DNA of 64,000 bases from Acidimicrobiaceae bacterium (GTDB lineage Bacteria > Actinomycetota > Acidimicrobiia > Acidimicrobiales > RAAP-2), in NCBI GenBank assembly GCA_947372925.1, contig CANBVQ010000003.1:1-64000 (forward strand). The letters are read 5' to 3'. The position numbers and the translations under genes are program-made. Below the pieces are notes generated by a model. The model worked only from the letters and a program-made list of their open reading frames with translations. It was not told the origin of the DNA and searched no databases. This document shows, one piece after another, positions 21,661-30,305 of this stretch (its first letter is position 1; each line of letters opens with the position of its first letter).

Positions 21661-22776
21661 CTAGTTCTCAACTGGTGGATGTGGTGGTGCTATCTGAATG
21701 AATTCGCTGAGATCTCGCACGAGCCTCTCGAAGCCGTGCCGTTCGCCGATGCTTTTGGTCCCCATCATTAGGTCGTGACGGAGCGCCTGGTCGTTGAGTA
21801 CCTCGAGAATGGCACTCCGCAAGGCTGCAGTGTTCGTCGCATCAACAATGCGGGCACCGCCTTCGAGTTGCTTCTCGAGTGCTGCGGAAGCAACGATGGG
21901 CGCGCCGACTGACTGGGCCATGGCCACAATCCCACTCTGGGCTGAGGACCGGTAGGGAAGGACAATGACGCCGGCCGCTGCCACGAGGGCCCGCATCTCA
22001 CTGCCCGGGACAAAGCCGCACCAGTTGACTCGCGCCCCCAACTCACTGTCGAGGGCGTGAAGCCGTTGGGCGTAGCGAGTGTCGGCCATGCCCATCAGAC
22101 GAAAGAAGCCTCGGCGTTCGCGCACCGTGCCGGCCACGGCGACGGAAAAACCTTCACCGTGTGCCGCGATAAGTGATTCGGTGCCCTTATCGGGATGAAT
22201 GAACCCCAGCTGCAGTGCCGTTCGTTCGTCGACGCCGTACTTGGCACCAACTCGTTGAATTTCTTCTACGGAGGGCATGGCCTCAATGACGACGCCGTGA
22301 ATCGTTCGAAGGATCGGCAGTCCCGGCGGCCGAAAGGATGCCGTTTGGAGAATCTCTTCGGCGGCCAACGAAAAGACGACGGCCGTAGATGCGCTGAGGA
22401 GTGCTCGATGGTAGAGGTGCCAGGAGAGTCGTCCGAGTAGATGCGGTTCGCGACCCGGTTCGTGCATAGCCACAAGGACGGGCTTATTCATCTGGCGCGC
22501 GCGAGCCATCAGTCCGTTGGCCCCGGTGACACCGGCCCGGAGCGCGCTGATTGCGAACTGACAGAAGATGGCGTCGCTCCACTCGAGTAGTTCGATATCG
22601 CGTCGTCGGACCCGCCACGTGAGCCCCCGGGTGACCTCTGGTGTGCCGGAACCCCGACCGGGGCTGAGGATATGGACCTCATGTCCCTGTGCACGAAGTT
22701 CCGTGGCGATGTTCCGCGAATGGTTCGCAATACCGTCCGTCGGTGGCGGGAAGGGGGAGAGGATGAGAATCTTCAT
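21661..22776 (-). CDS. Family 4 glycosyltransferase
   Basis: A 371-residue GT-B enzyme, first gene of the minus-strand arabinose-donor operon. The N-terminus ILILSPFPPPTDGIANHSRNIATEL has the acceptor-side glycine loop. The C-terminal half has LQLGFIHPDKGTESLI, VAVAGTVRERRGF, VNWCGFVPGSEMRALVAAAGVIVLPYRSSAQSGIVAMAQSVGAPIV, where the usual ExFG donor motif is replaced by the SSAQSGIVAMAQ form. It may add sugars in the same envelope polymer; the acceptor is unknown. A weak AGGA lies 7 nt before ATG 22776, within an inverted repeat. Confidence 0.85.
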   Translation of the reverse strand: MKILILSPFPPPTDGIANHSRNIATELRAQGHEVHILSPGRGSGTPEVTRGLTWRVRRRDIELLEWSDAIFCQFAISALRAGVTGANGLMARARQMNKPVLVAMHEPGREPHLLGRLSWHLYHRALLSASTAVVFSLAAEEILQTASFRPPGLPILRTIHGVVIEAMPSVEEIQRVGAKYGVDERTALQLGFIHPDKGTESLIAAHGEGFSVAVAGTVRERRGFFRLMGMADTRYAQRLHALDSELGARVNWCGFVPGSEMRALVAAAGVIVLPYRSSAQSGIVAMAQSVGAPIVASAALEKQLEGGARIVDATNTAALRSAILEVLNDQALRHDLMMGTKSIGERHGFERLVRDLSEFIQIAPPHPPVEN

Positions 22777-22782
22777 GAATGT

Positions 22783-22809
22783 CCTGATAGAACGGGAATC
22801 TCTATCAGG
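22783..22809. promoter_or_regulatory. Perfect 9-9-9 inverted repeat before the GT4-dprE operon
   Basis: CCTGATAGA (22783-22791), nine bases, TCTATCAGG (22801-22809). It ends 6 nt from the GT4 start codon and includes the AGG of its probable ribosome site on the minus strand. It may be an operator or a leader hairpin. Confidence 0.55.
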
Positions 22810-22891
22810 CCCATTCTAGGAACCACACCCCTGGCCCTTATTCGAACGGCTGAAGGGTGGGGGGTCCAAAGGCACCTATGCTCTTAAACCG

Positions 22892-23299
22892 ATGAAGCGG
22901 ACGTATCGGGTAGTAGTAGCGAAGCCAGGTCTTGATGGCCACGACCGAGGGGCCAAGGTCATTGCCCGTACCCTTCGTGACGCCGGATTCGAAGTCGTCT
23001 ACACCGGCCTGCACCAGACGGCCGACCAAGTAGTCCAGGCCGTTATTCAAGAGGACGCTGACGCCTTAGGGCTCTCCCTCTTGTCGGGCGCCCACTTGGT
23101 GCTCGTGCCCCGCGTTATCGAACAGCTCCGCGCTGCCGGCCGTGAAGACGTCCTGGTTGTCGTTGGCGGCATCATTCCTGAAGACGACATCGCCCCCCTT
23201 GAGGCCGCCGGTGTCGCACGAGTCTTTACCCCCGGTTCGCCACTTGGTGAGATCGGCACATGGCTAGAGAGCGCATTAGACGAACGAGAGCCCGCGTAA
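22892..23299 (+). CDS. Stand-alone B12-binding subunit of an acyl-CoA mutase (methylmalonyl-CoA mutase C-terminal type)
   Basis: A 135-residue flavodoxin-like domain. The cobalamin motif is D15-x-H17-x-x-G20, followed by LSLLSGAH and VVVGGIIPEDD, and it ends GTWLESALDE. It would bind adenosylcobalamin and pair with a separate catalytic subunit; none is in the window. Methylmalonyl-CoA to succinyl-CoA fits with sucCD directly downstream (38 nt). No ribosome site is visible; TATGCT at 22877-22882, 9 nt before the ATG, may start a near-leaderless transcript. Confidence 0.9.
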   Translation: MKRTYRVVVAKPGLDGHDRGAKVIARTLRDAGFEVVYTGLHQTADQVVQAVIQEDADALGLSLLSGAHLVLVPRVIEQLRAAGREDVLVVVGGIIPEDDIAPLEAAGVARVFTPGSPLGEIGTWLESALDEREPA

Positions 23300-23337
23300 G
23301 CGGCTGAGTGGCGTACCAACGCCGAAAGTGAGAAGTC

Positions 23338-24480
23338 ATGGACCTCTTCGAATACCAGGGCAAGCAGTACTTTGCTCGTTACGACATCCCTGTTTCACCA
23401 GGTGACGCCACTGACTCGGTCGACGAGGCCGTCGCCATTGCCGATCGCATTGGTTACCCCGTCGTCGTCAAGGCTCAGGTCAAGGTCGGTGGACGTGGCA
23501 AGGCCGGTGGTATCCAGCTCGCCGACAACGCCGAAGAAGTCCGCAAGCACGCCACCAACATCTTGGGCATGGACATCAAGGGTCACATCGTTCACATCAT
23601 TTGGATTGAGCGCTCGAGCGACATCAAGAAGGAGTACTACGCCTCCTTCACGTTGGATCGTCCCAACAAGAAGCACCTCGGCATGCTGAGTGCCCAGGGT
23701 GGTGTGGAGATTGAAGTGGTGGCCGAAGAGGACCCCACCGCGATTGCACTGCTCTCGATTGACCCCATCAAGGGTCTCGACCTCGCCACGGCCCAGCAGT
23801 GGGTGAAGGACGCCAAGCTCGACGAAGAGGCTCAAGCTCAGGCCGCCGAGCTGCTCATCAAGCTCTACCGTTGCTACACCGAAGGTGACTGCGACCTCGC
23901 CGAGATCAATCCGTTGATCTTGACGCCCCAGGGCAACGTGCACGCCCTCGACGCCAAGGTCACCTTGGACGAGAACGCTTCCTACCGTCACCCCGAGTGG
24001 GAGGCCTTCCGCGTCAATGAGACCGAAGACCCCCGCGAAAAGATGGCCAAGGAAAAGGGCCTCAACTACATCGGTCTTGACGGCACCGTCGGCATCATTG
24101 CCAATGGCGCCGGTCTGGCCATGAGCACCCTCGACGTTGTCAACCAGGTTGGCGGCACCGCCGCTAACTTCCTCGACATCGGTGGTGGCGCCAATGCTGA
24201 CGTCATGGCAGCGGCTCTCGAAGTCATCAATGCCGACCCGAAGGTCAAGGCCATTTTCGTCAACATCTTCGGCGGTATCACCCGCGTTGATGAAGTAGCC
24301 AAGGGTGTCCTCGGCGCGCTCGAGAAGGTGACTATCAACTCACCCATCGTGTTGCGCCTCGACGGCACGAACGCCGTTGAGGGCCGCGCCATTTTGCTGC
24401 CCCACCTGAACGACAAGTTGATCACCGAACCGACCATGCTCGACGCTGCCCGCAAGGCCGTTGGCTTGGCAAACGCCTAA
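23338..24480 (+). CDS. sucC: Succinyl-CoA synthetase (ADP-forming), beta subunit
   Basis: A 380-residue ATP-grasp subunit. It opens MDLFEYQGKQYFARYDIPV, has KAQVKVGGRGKAGG in the ATP-grasp fold, AEINPLILTP for metal binding, and NIFGGITRVDEVAKG with LRLDGTNAVEGRAIL for the CoA-ligase power helix. With SucD it interconverts succinyl-CoA and succinate with ATP in the TCA cycle. sucD follows after 9 nt. The mutase subunit upstream and the sdh operon at 33-36 kb belong to the same carbon flow. Confidence 0.97.
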   Translation: MDLFEYQGKQYFARYDIPVSPGDATDSVDEAVAIADRIGYPVVVKAQVKVGGRGKAGGIQLADNAEEVRKHATNILGMDIKGHIVHIIWIERSSDIKKEYYASFTLDRPNKKHLGMLSAQGGVEIEVVAEEDPTAIALLSIDPIKGLDLATAQQWVKDAKLDEEAQAQAAELLIKLYRCYTEGDCDLAEINPLILTPQGNVHALDAKVTLDENASYRHPEWEAFRVNETEDPREKMAKEKGLNYIGLDGTVGIIANGAGLAMSTLDVVNQVGGTAANFLDIGGGANADVMAAALEVINADPKVKAIFVNIFGGITRVDEVAKGVLGALEKVTINSPIVLRLDGTNAVEGRAILLPHLNDKLITEPTMLDAARKAVGLANA

Positions 24481-24489
24481 GGAAGAACC

Positions 24490-25374
24490 ATGAGCATTTT
24501 TGTAGACGAAAACACCAAAGTCATTGTCCAGGGTCTCACCGGTGGTCAAGGTCGTTTCCACGGCCTGCGTAACCGCGACTACGGCACCAAGGTCGTCGGC
24601 GGCGTAACGCCCGGCAAGGGTGGCACCGACGTCGACGGTATCCCCGTCTTTAACTCGGTCAAGGAAGCCGTTGACGCCACTGGCGCCACCGCATCCTTCG
24701 TTTCAGTTCCACCGAAGTTCGCCGCAGCGGCCATCATGGAGGCCGCCGAAGGTGGCATCACCTTCATCGTGTGCATCACTGAAGGCATTCCCGCCCAGGA
24801 CGAGGCCGTGACTTACAACCGCCTGAAGCAGGAGTTCCCCAACGTCCGCCTGCTCGGCCCAAACTGCCCCGGCATCATCAGCCCCGGAAAGTGCAACATC
24901 GGCATTACCTCCGGTGACATTGCACTGCCCGGCGGTCCCGTCGGCATCGTGTCGCGTTCCGGCACCTTGACCTACCAGGCGCTTCACGAGTTGAGCCAGC
25001 AGGGCATCGGTCAGACGACGTGCGTCGGTATCGGTGGCGACCCCGTCCCCGGCACCAACTTCATTGACTGCCTCAAGGCCTTCAACGACGACCCCGAAAC
25101 TAAGGCCGTCATGATGATCGGTGAAATCGGCGGAAGCGAAGAAGAGAACGCGGCCGAGTGGATCAAGGCCAACATGACCAAGCCTGTCGTTTCGTACATC
25201 GCTGGTGTCACCGCCCCTCCTGGACGCAAGATGGGTCACGCTGGTGCCATCATCTCGGGCTCCAAGGGAACGGCTCAGGCCAAGATGGACGCGCTGCGCG
25301 AAGCTGGCGTTCACGTCTGTCAGAACCCCACTGAGGCCGGCGAAAAGATGGTCGAAATCGTCCGAGCGCTCTAA
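24490..25374 (+). CDS. sucD: Succinyl-CoA synthetase, alpha subunit
   Basis: A 294-residue subunit with the CoA-binding Rossmann domain ([24 protein letters not shown]), the [17 protein letters not shown] loop, and [13 protein letters not shown] containing the catalytic phospho-histidine. Length and start ([15 protein letters not shown]) are standard. It partners SucC, encoded 9 nt upstream. purN begins 4 nt after its stop, so transcription probably continues into purine synthesis. Confidence 0.97.
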   Translation: MSIFVDENTKVIVQGLTGGQGRFHGLRNRDYGTKVVGGVTPGKGGTDVDGIPVFNSVKEAVDATGATASFVSVPPKFAAAAIMEAAEGGITFIVCITEGIPAQDEAVTYNRLKQEFPNVRLLGPNCPGIISPGKCNIGITSGDIALPGGPVGIVSRSGTLTYQALHELSQQGIGQTTCVGIGGDPVPGTNFIDCLKAFNDDPETKAVMMIGEIGGSEEENAAEWIKANMTKPVVSYIAGVTAPPGRKMGHAGAIISGSKGTAQAKMDALREAGVHVCQNPTEAGEKMVEIVRAL

Positions 25375-25378
25375 GCGC

Positions 25379-25984
25379 GTGGCCAGCCCCCGACTCGCCG
25401 TCTTGGTCTCTGGATCAGGCACGATTCTCGAGTCGATTCTGGCCGACGGCATTCACGTCGACGTGGTACTGGCCGATAGGCCGTGTCGCGGACTCGAACT
25501 AGCTAAAGCGGCGGGGATTCCCGCCGCTTTAGTCAATCGCGCGGAGTTCGGTGGATTCACCGCTTCGTTTGATCGCGAGACGTACTCGCTCGCCGTAGTC
25601 GAAACGCTGCGCCACCACGACGTCAGTCTCATCGCGATGGCCGGCTTTGGGACCATTACTTCGGGTGCCTTTCACGAGGCCTTCCCTGGCGTTGTGCTCA
25701 ACACCCATCCCTCGCTGCTGCCGGACTTCAAGGGCTGGCACGCCGTGCGTGACGCACTGGCCGCGGGAGTCTCGGTAACGGGCTGCACGGTCCATATCGC
25801 CACTGAGGAATTGGACGAGGGCCCCATCCTCGCGCAGCGAGCCGTGGCCGTCGAAGCCAGTGACTCCGAAGAGTCACTGCAGGAACGAATCAAGCAGACT
25901 GAACGAGTGGTCTACCCCGAAGTAATTCGTGCCGTTCTCGTGGCCATGGAGTCTGGTCACGCTCCTCACAGCGTCTCGCTTTAG
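25379..25984 (+). CDS. purN: Phosphoribosylglycinamide formyltransferase
   Basis: A 201-residue GAR transformylase using 10-formyl-THF, the third step of purine synthesis. It shows LAVLVSGSGTILESIL (phosphate loop), MAGFGTITSGAF and the catalytic VVLNTHPSLLPDFKG with Asn/His, and ELDEGPILAQ with the catalytic Asp. The frame is open back to 25205 within sucD; GTG 25379 starts just before the first strand. purH and folD, which use or supply the same cofactor, follow. A perfect 13-bp hairpin lies inside the gene at 25503-25532. Confidence 0.93.
   Translation: MASPRLAVLVSGSGTILESILADGIHVDVVLADRPCRGLELAKAAGIPAALVNRAEFGGFTASFDRETYSLAVVETLRHHDVSLIAMAGFGTITSGAFHEAFPGVVLNTHPSLLPDFKGWHAVRDALAAGVSVTGCTVHIATEELDEGPILAQRAVAVEASDSEESLQERIKQTERVVYPEVIRAVLVAMESGHAPHSVSL
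25503..25532. repeat. Perfect 13-bp inverted repeat inside purN
   Basis: CTAAAGCGGCGGG, loop GATT, and the exact complement. It encodes LAKAAGIPAAL, an internally symmetrical peptide, so it may be a by-product of coding sequence. Confidence 0.8.
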
Positions 25985-26071
25985 CGTCAGGGCGCATCTG
26001 AAAGGCCGGCGCCGGTCGATTAGTAGGCTGATGGCAGTTCTTGGGGAATTCTCCGAAAGTGAGGCCACGAA

Positions 26072-27613
26072 ATGCGAGCTCTACTGAGTGTCTGGGATAA
26101 GACCGGACTACTGGAGTTCGCCCGCGGCCTCGAAGCCCTGAACATCGAGCTCATCGCCTCTGGAGGCACCTCTACGGCCCTCTCCGAGGCCGGTATCGCC
26201 CACCAGAAGGTCGAAGAGGTGACCCAGTCACCCGAGATGCTCGACGGCCGTGTAAAGACTCTCCACCCCAAGATTCACGGGGGCATCCTGGCCGATCGCA
26301 GCAAGTCAAGCCACCTCGCAGATCTCGAGGCCAATGGCATCACGGCCATCGACTTGGTCGTTTGCAATCTCTACCCCTTTCACATGGACCCCTCCGTTGA
26401 ACTGATCGACATCGGTGGCCCCACGATGGTTCGCGCCTCCGCTAAGAATCATCAGCACGTTGGCATCGTTACGAATCCGGCGCAGTACGACACGGTGTTG
26501 GCCGAGTTGAAGACCAGCGGCACGCTCGCCGACGCGACCCGCCATCAACTGGCCCGTGACGCCTTCGCTCACACCGCGGCCTACGACGCGGCGATTGTGA
26601 GTTGGTTCGATCAAGGTGGCGTCATCGGCGAAGCACCCAACGCCACCGACGCGGTCGTCCCACCAACTCTGCACCTCTCGCTCGATCGCGCCGACGTTGT
26701 TCGCTACGGCGAGAACCCTCACCAGATTGGTGCCCGCTACCGACTCCACGGCACCACGACGTGGTGGGACGGCGTAGAAAAGCACGCCGGCACCGCACTT
26801 AGCTACCTCAACCTCTTTGACGCCGACGCCGCGTGGCGCTTGGTCCACGAACTCTCGGCCGACGCCAATGGTGCTCCCGCCGTGGCAATCATTAAGCACG
26901 CCAATGCTTCGGGTGCCTCCATCGGCACGTCCTTCGTGGACGCCTTCACTAAAGCTCTCGCCGCCGACCCGCAGAGTGCCTTTGGCGGCATCGTCGCCGT
27001 CGGGGGAGAGCTCGACCAGGAACTCGCTGAAACTATTGCGGCCGGCCCCCAGGCGGACGTCATCATCGCGGCTTCCATGACCCCCGAAGCCATTGCCACA
27101 CTGGTTGCGCGTCGCAAGGCCACCCGTCTCTTGAGTGCACCGGCCCCCGAGGCGCTTGGCCTTTCGATTCGTACCTTCGGTAACACGGCGCTCGTACAGA
27201 ACGCCGATGAACTGGTAGTTCCTGTGACCGACTGGCGCTGTGTCACCAAGCGTCAGCCCACGGCCGAAGAACTTCGCGACCTCCAGATTGCTTGGCGCGT
27301 CTGTGCTCGCACCACCTCGAACGCAATCGTCATCGCTCGCGACGGTGTGGCCGTCGGCGTCGGTGCCGGCCAGCAGTCCCGCGTGGTGGCCGCCGGTATT
27401 GCCACGCAGAAGGCCGGAGACCTGGCGATTGGCGGAGCCGCATCCTCTGATGCCTTCTTCCCCTTTGCCGATGGACTGGACACACTGACCTCGGCCGGCG
27501 TTACGGCCGTGGTGCAGCCCGGTGGTTCGGTGCGCGACCAAGAAGTTATCGACGCGGCGGACGCGGCTGGCATCGTGATGATGATGACCGGCGAGCGCCA
27601 CTTCCGCCACTAA
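26072..27613 (+). CDS. purH: Bifunctional AICAR formyltransferase/IMP cyclohydrolase
   Basis: A 513-residue two-domain enzyme for the last two steps to IMP. The N-terminal cyclohydrolase (MGS-like) domain shows LLSVWDKTGLLEFA, IASGGTSTALSEAG and DGRVKTLHPKIHGGIL. The transformylase domain has RYGENPHQIGARY, IIKHANASGAS, SAFGGIVA and ends VMMMTGERHFRH. It consumes 10-formyl-THF, which the downstream FolD can make. The 87-nt gap after purN contains a TAGGCT box at 26024-26029, so it may have its own promoter. Confidence 0.97.
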   Translation: MRALLSVWDKTGLLEFARGLEALNIELIASGGTSTALSEAGIAHQKVEEVTQSPEMLDGRVKTLHPKIHGGILADRSKSSHLADLEANGITAIDLVVCNLYPFHMDPSVELIDIGGPTMVRASAKNHQHVGIVTNPAQYDTVLAELKTSGTLADATRHQLARDAFAHTAAYDAAIVSWFDQGGVIGEAPNATDAVVPPTLHLSLDRADVVRYGENPHQIGARYRLHGTTTWWDGVEKHAGTALSYLNLFDADAAWRLVHELSADANGAPAVAIIKHANASGASIGTSFVDAFTKALAADPQSAFGGIVAVGGELDQELAETIAAGPQADVIIAASMTPEAIATLVARRKATRLLSAPAPEALGLSIRTFGNTALVQNADELVVPVTDWRCVTKRQPTAEELRDLQIAWRVCARTTSNAIVIARDGVAVGVGAGQQSRVVAAGIATQKAGDLAIGGAASSDAFFPFADGLDTLTSAGVTAVVQPGGSVRDQEVIDAADAAGIVMMMTGERHFRH

Positions 27614-27622
27614 GGAGCAACC

Positions 27623-28474
27623 ATGGCCGAACTACTTGACGGAGAACGTGTCGCCGCACGAATGAAGATGGAACTGGCCGACCGCGCCTCGCGCCTGGTC
27701 GCCGCCGGTCGCCCGGCCGGGCTGGGAACCATTCTCGTTGGTGATGACGGTCCGAGTGCCAAGTACGTGGCCATGAAGCACGCCGACTGTGAAGAGGTTG
27801 GTATTCGTTCCCATCACGCCCAGCTCGGCAACGACGCCACGCAGGCCGACGTGGAAGCACTCGTCGATGAGATGAATGCCGACCCGTCTATTCATTCGAT
27901 CCTCGTGCAACTGCCGTTACCGAACGGCATCAACGAAGAGCAGATTCTGTTGCGCATTAATCCTGAGAAAGATGTCGACGGACTACACCCGACCAATCTG
28001 GGACGACTCGTCATGGGCGCACCGGGTCCCTTGCCCTGCACCCCGGCCGGGATCGTGGAACTCCTCGCGGCCCACAAAGTGCCCGTCGAGGGCCAGCACG
28101 TGGTCGTGATCGGACGAGGACTGACTATCGGTCGTCCCCTCGCACTGCTCCTCGCCATGCGTCGCCCGGGCTGCAACGCGGCTGTGACTGTTCTGCACAC
28201 GGGCGTTGAGGACATGGGGCACCTGACTCGTCAGGCCGATGTGATTATCGCCGCGGCCGGCGTGGCCGGTTTAGTAACCAAGGACATGGTTAAGCCCGGG
28301 GCGGCCGTGGTGGGCGCCGGAACCAGTTGGGTTGGCAAGCGCCTCATGAGCGACGTGGCCGAAGACGTAGCCGACGTGGCCGGTTGGATTACTCCACGAA
28401 TTGGTGGCGTAGGACCGATGACGCGTGCCATGCTTTTACGCAACGCAGTTCTAGCCGCGGAGAAGATTCGATGA
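27623..28474 (+). CDS. folD: Bifunctional methylene-THF dehydrogenase/methenyl-THF cyclohydrolase
   Basis: A 283-residue FolD of normal length. It has GLGTILVGDDGPSAKYVAMKHADCEEVGI with the catalytic YxxxK, VQLPLPNGI, PEKDVDGLHPTNLG, VVIGRGLTIGRPLALLL for NADP binding, and a C-terminal GGVGPMTRAMLLRN. It links 5,10-methylene-THF to 10-formyl-THF, feeding PurN and PurH and drawing on the pool used by MetF downstream. The start lies 9 nt after purH, and its stop overlaps the next start as ATGA. Confidence 0.96.
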   Translation: MAELLDGERVAARMKMELADRASRLVAAGRPAGLGTILVGDDGPSAKYVAMKHADCEEVGIRSHHAQLGNDATQADVEALVDEMNADPSIHSILVQLPLPNGINEEQILLRINPEKDVDGLHPTNLGRLVMGAPGPLPCTPAGIVELLAAHKVPVEGQHVVVIGRGLTIGRPLALLLAMRRPGCNAAVTVLHTGVEDMGHLTRQADVIIAAAGVAGLVTKDMVKPGAAVVGAGTSWVGKRLMSDVAEDVADVAGWITPRIGGVGPMTRAMLLRNAVLAAEKIR

Positions 28475-28842
28475 CCACTCGTGATGAACTCGGACGTGAG
28501 TATGACGTACGCCCGTGGGGGATGTACGTCGTCTTGGACGACGCTGCCCCCGACCACAAGGTCAAGCGCATTGTTGTCGAACCGGGCAAGCGCCTCAGCT
28601 ACCAGCAGCACGCCAAGCGCTCCGAGCACTGGTTTGTGGTGTCCGGTACGGCCACGGTTATCTTGAACGGGACTGAGCACCAGGTGGGACCCGGACACTC
28701 AATTGATATTCCCGTCGGCACCGCTCACCGTTGTGAGAACCGCACTGAGTCGCAGGTCGTCTTCGTCGAAGTCCAGCACGGAACGTACTTTGGTGAAGAT
28801 GACATCGTTCGCCTCGAGGACGACTTCGGTCGAGCCCAGTAA
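28471..28842 (+). CDS. Cupin domain protein, phosphomannose-isomerase type II-like
   Basis: A 123-residue single cupin. The opening RPWGMYVVLDDAAPDHKVKRIVVEPGKRLSYQQHAKRSEHWFVVSGTATV is that of the isomerase domain of mannose-6-phosphate isomerase/GDP-mannose pyrophosphorylase fusions, with metal-binding His (QQHAKRSEHW) and a second motif PVGTAHRCEN. It may isomerise a sugar phosphate for the envelope glycans, though stand-alone relatives are mostly untested. ATG 28471 overlaps the folD stop (ATGA). Confidence 0.85.
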   Translation: MTTRDELGREYDVRPWGMYVVLDDAAPDHKVKRIVVEPGKRLSYQQHAKRSEHWFVVSGTATVILNGTEHQVGPGHSIDIPVGTAHRCENRTESQVVFVEVQHGTYFGEDDIVRLEDDFGRAQ

Positions 28843-28845
28843 GCC

Positions 28846-29697
28846 GTGCGCATCGATCAGCTGCTCGCAGCGGGCGCCACACGCTCCTTCGAGTTCTTTC
28901 CACCTAAGAACGATGAAGAGGCGGCCGTCTTAGCCGACACCATTCGCGAACTCCGCTCGCTTGACCCTTCCTTTGTCTCGGTCACCTACCGCGGGGGCCG
29001 TGAGTCGCGGCAACGGACCTTTGACCTTGTGCACTCCATCGAGACCGAAGGTCACATCACCGCGATGGCCCACCTCATCTGCGTGGGCCACAACCGCGCC
29101 GAGATGCGCGAGATTCTGCAGAACTACGTGGATGGCGGCGTTGAAAACATCATGGCGCTCGGTGGCGACATCCCCGACGACCCGGCCCTTCAGGGCGGTG
29201 AGTTCACGCACGCCCTCGAGCTCGTCGAGCTGGCCCGCGAAGTTGGATCATTCTCCATTGGCGTAGCCGCTCATCCACTGGGCCACCCTCGTTCCGATGA
29301 TCTCGTCAGTGACCGCAAACACCTCGCCGTCAAACTGCGTGAAGCAGATTTTGCCGTCACGCAGTTCTTCTTTGATTTTGAAGAGTGGCGGCGCCTGGTA
29401 AATGAATTGGGCTCACTCGGCGTGACCAAACCGGTGTTGCCAGGCATCATGCCCGTAACCACCTTGAGTGGAGTCGCTCGTATGGCCGACATGGGCGCGG
29501 CCGTGCCCATCTGGCTCGTCGAGCGCCTCGAGCGCGCCCACGAGCAAGGGGGCGGACCCGCCGTTCGGGCCGAAGGAATTCGCGCCGCCACTGAGCTCTG
29601 CCGAGAACTTCTTGATGGTGGTGCCCCAGGGCTCCACTTCTACACATTGAATCGATCGACAGCGACACAGGAAATCCACTCCCAGCTCTTCAATTAA
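28846..29697 (+). CDS. metF: Methylenetetrahydrofolate reductase
   Basis: A 283-residue FAD-dependent TIM barrel reducing 5,10-methylene-THF to 5-methyl-THF for methionine synthesis. It carries SFEFFPPKND with the catalytic Glu, PSFVSVTYRGG, AHLICVGHNRAEM, NIMALGGDIP, VAAHPLGHP and TQFFFDFEEWRRLV, and ends GLHFYTLNRS, all MetF marks. GTG 28846 lies 3 nt after the cupin stop, so it ends the one-carbon run purN-purH-folD-cupin-metF. Confidence 0.95.
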   Translation: MRIDQLLAAGATRSFEFFPPKNDEEAAVLADTIRELRSLDPSFVSVTYRGGRESRQRTFDLVHSIETEGHITAMAHLICVGHNRAEMREILQNYVDGGVENIMALGGDIPDDPALQGGEFTHALELVELAREVGSFSIGVAAHPLGHPRSDDLVSDRKHLAVKLREADFAVTQFFFDFEEWRRLVNELGSLGVTKPVLPGIMPVTTLSGVARMADMGAAVPIWLVERLERAHEQGGGPAVRAEGIRAATELCRELLDGGAPGLHFYTLNRSTATQEIHSQLFN

Positions 29698-29795
29698 TGG
29701 TTTGACAGTCGCCAACGTCGGTGCAATTTTCCCCATGTGTGGCTACCATCTACGTCAGGTGAACCGCACTATGGCCGCATGAAAGACTTTCCACT

Positions 29796-30173
29796 ATGCG
29801 CAAGCAATATAACTTCTGGCCAGGCGTCGAGGGCCTTGATGCCTGGGATGTTGACCGGCTTATTGTATTGAGCTCCAGTTTTCCAGTAGCTGAAATTGCG
29901 ATTTCAGAAATTAAGGAAATTGATTTGCCGTACTGGAGTATCGGCAGCGATGACGCGCCAACTGTTCGTGATTTTGCTGAGCATTTCAGTTTGATGATGG
30001 AAGCAGATCTGAGCTATCCAATAATTTTGAATATTGATGGACGAGTAATGGATGGTATGCATCGGGTGGCCAAAGCGCTCTCGGAAGGTCGAACAACTAT
30101 CCGAGCTGTCCGCTTTGAGTACCAACCTCAGCCAGATTTCGAAAATTGCGACCCGGACGCACTCCCTTATTAG
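29796..30173 (+). CDS. Orphan small protein with ParB/sulfiredoxin-like DGMHR motif
   Basis: A 125-residue protein I cannot place firmly. Its second half, YPIILNIDGRVMDGMHRVAKAL then SEGRTTIRAVRF, follows the ParB/Srx-type pattern (a strand with Asp-Gly, a DGxHR turn, a helix, then GxxxIxV). The sequence is clearly AT-richer than its neighbours (22 of 60 bases are G/C at 29881-29940) and lacks a good ribosome site; TTGACA at 29702-29707 is a possible -35. It stands alone between metF and mdh, which suggests recent acquisition. Confidence 0.6.
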   Translation: MRKQYNFWPGVEGLDAWDVDRLIVLSSSFPVAEIAISEIKEIDLPYWSIGSDDAPTVRDFAEHFSLMMEADLSYPIILNIDGRVMDGMHRVAKALSEGRTTIRAVRFEYQPQPDFENCDPDALPY

Positions 30174-30305
30174 AACGCCAGGACCGCTGTTTCTGAGGCC
30201 CATGCGTCGAGTCGAGCGGGACGTCGACGGAACTAAAGTGTCCTCTGAGGCTTTCACCCCATTTGTGGCGGTGACGCCCACGAATGGATCTCACAAGGAG
30301 AGAAC

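Noticed and set aside
22810..22891. Cobalamin riboswitch before the B12-binding gene
   Set aside because: The leader is short and has no B12-box-like sequence.
25985..26071. Possible ZTP riboswitch upstream of purH
   Set aside because: The context fits, but I cannot find the conserved GGGUCGUGRCUGGCG-type core or its pseudoknot partner.
26306..27610. 434-residue open frame antisense to purH
   Set aside because: It is a shadow of purH codon bias; composition is low-complexity Gly/Arg/His and no start signal or family is seen.
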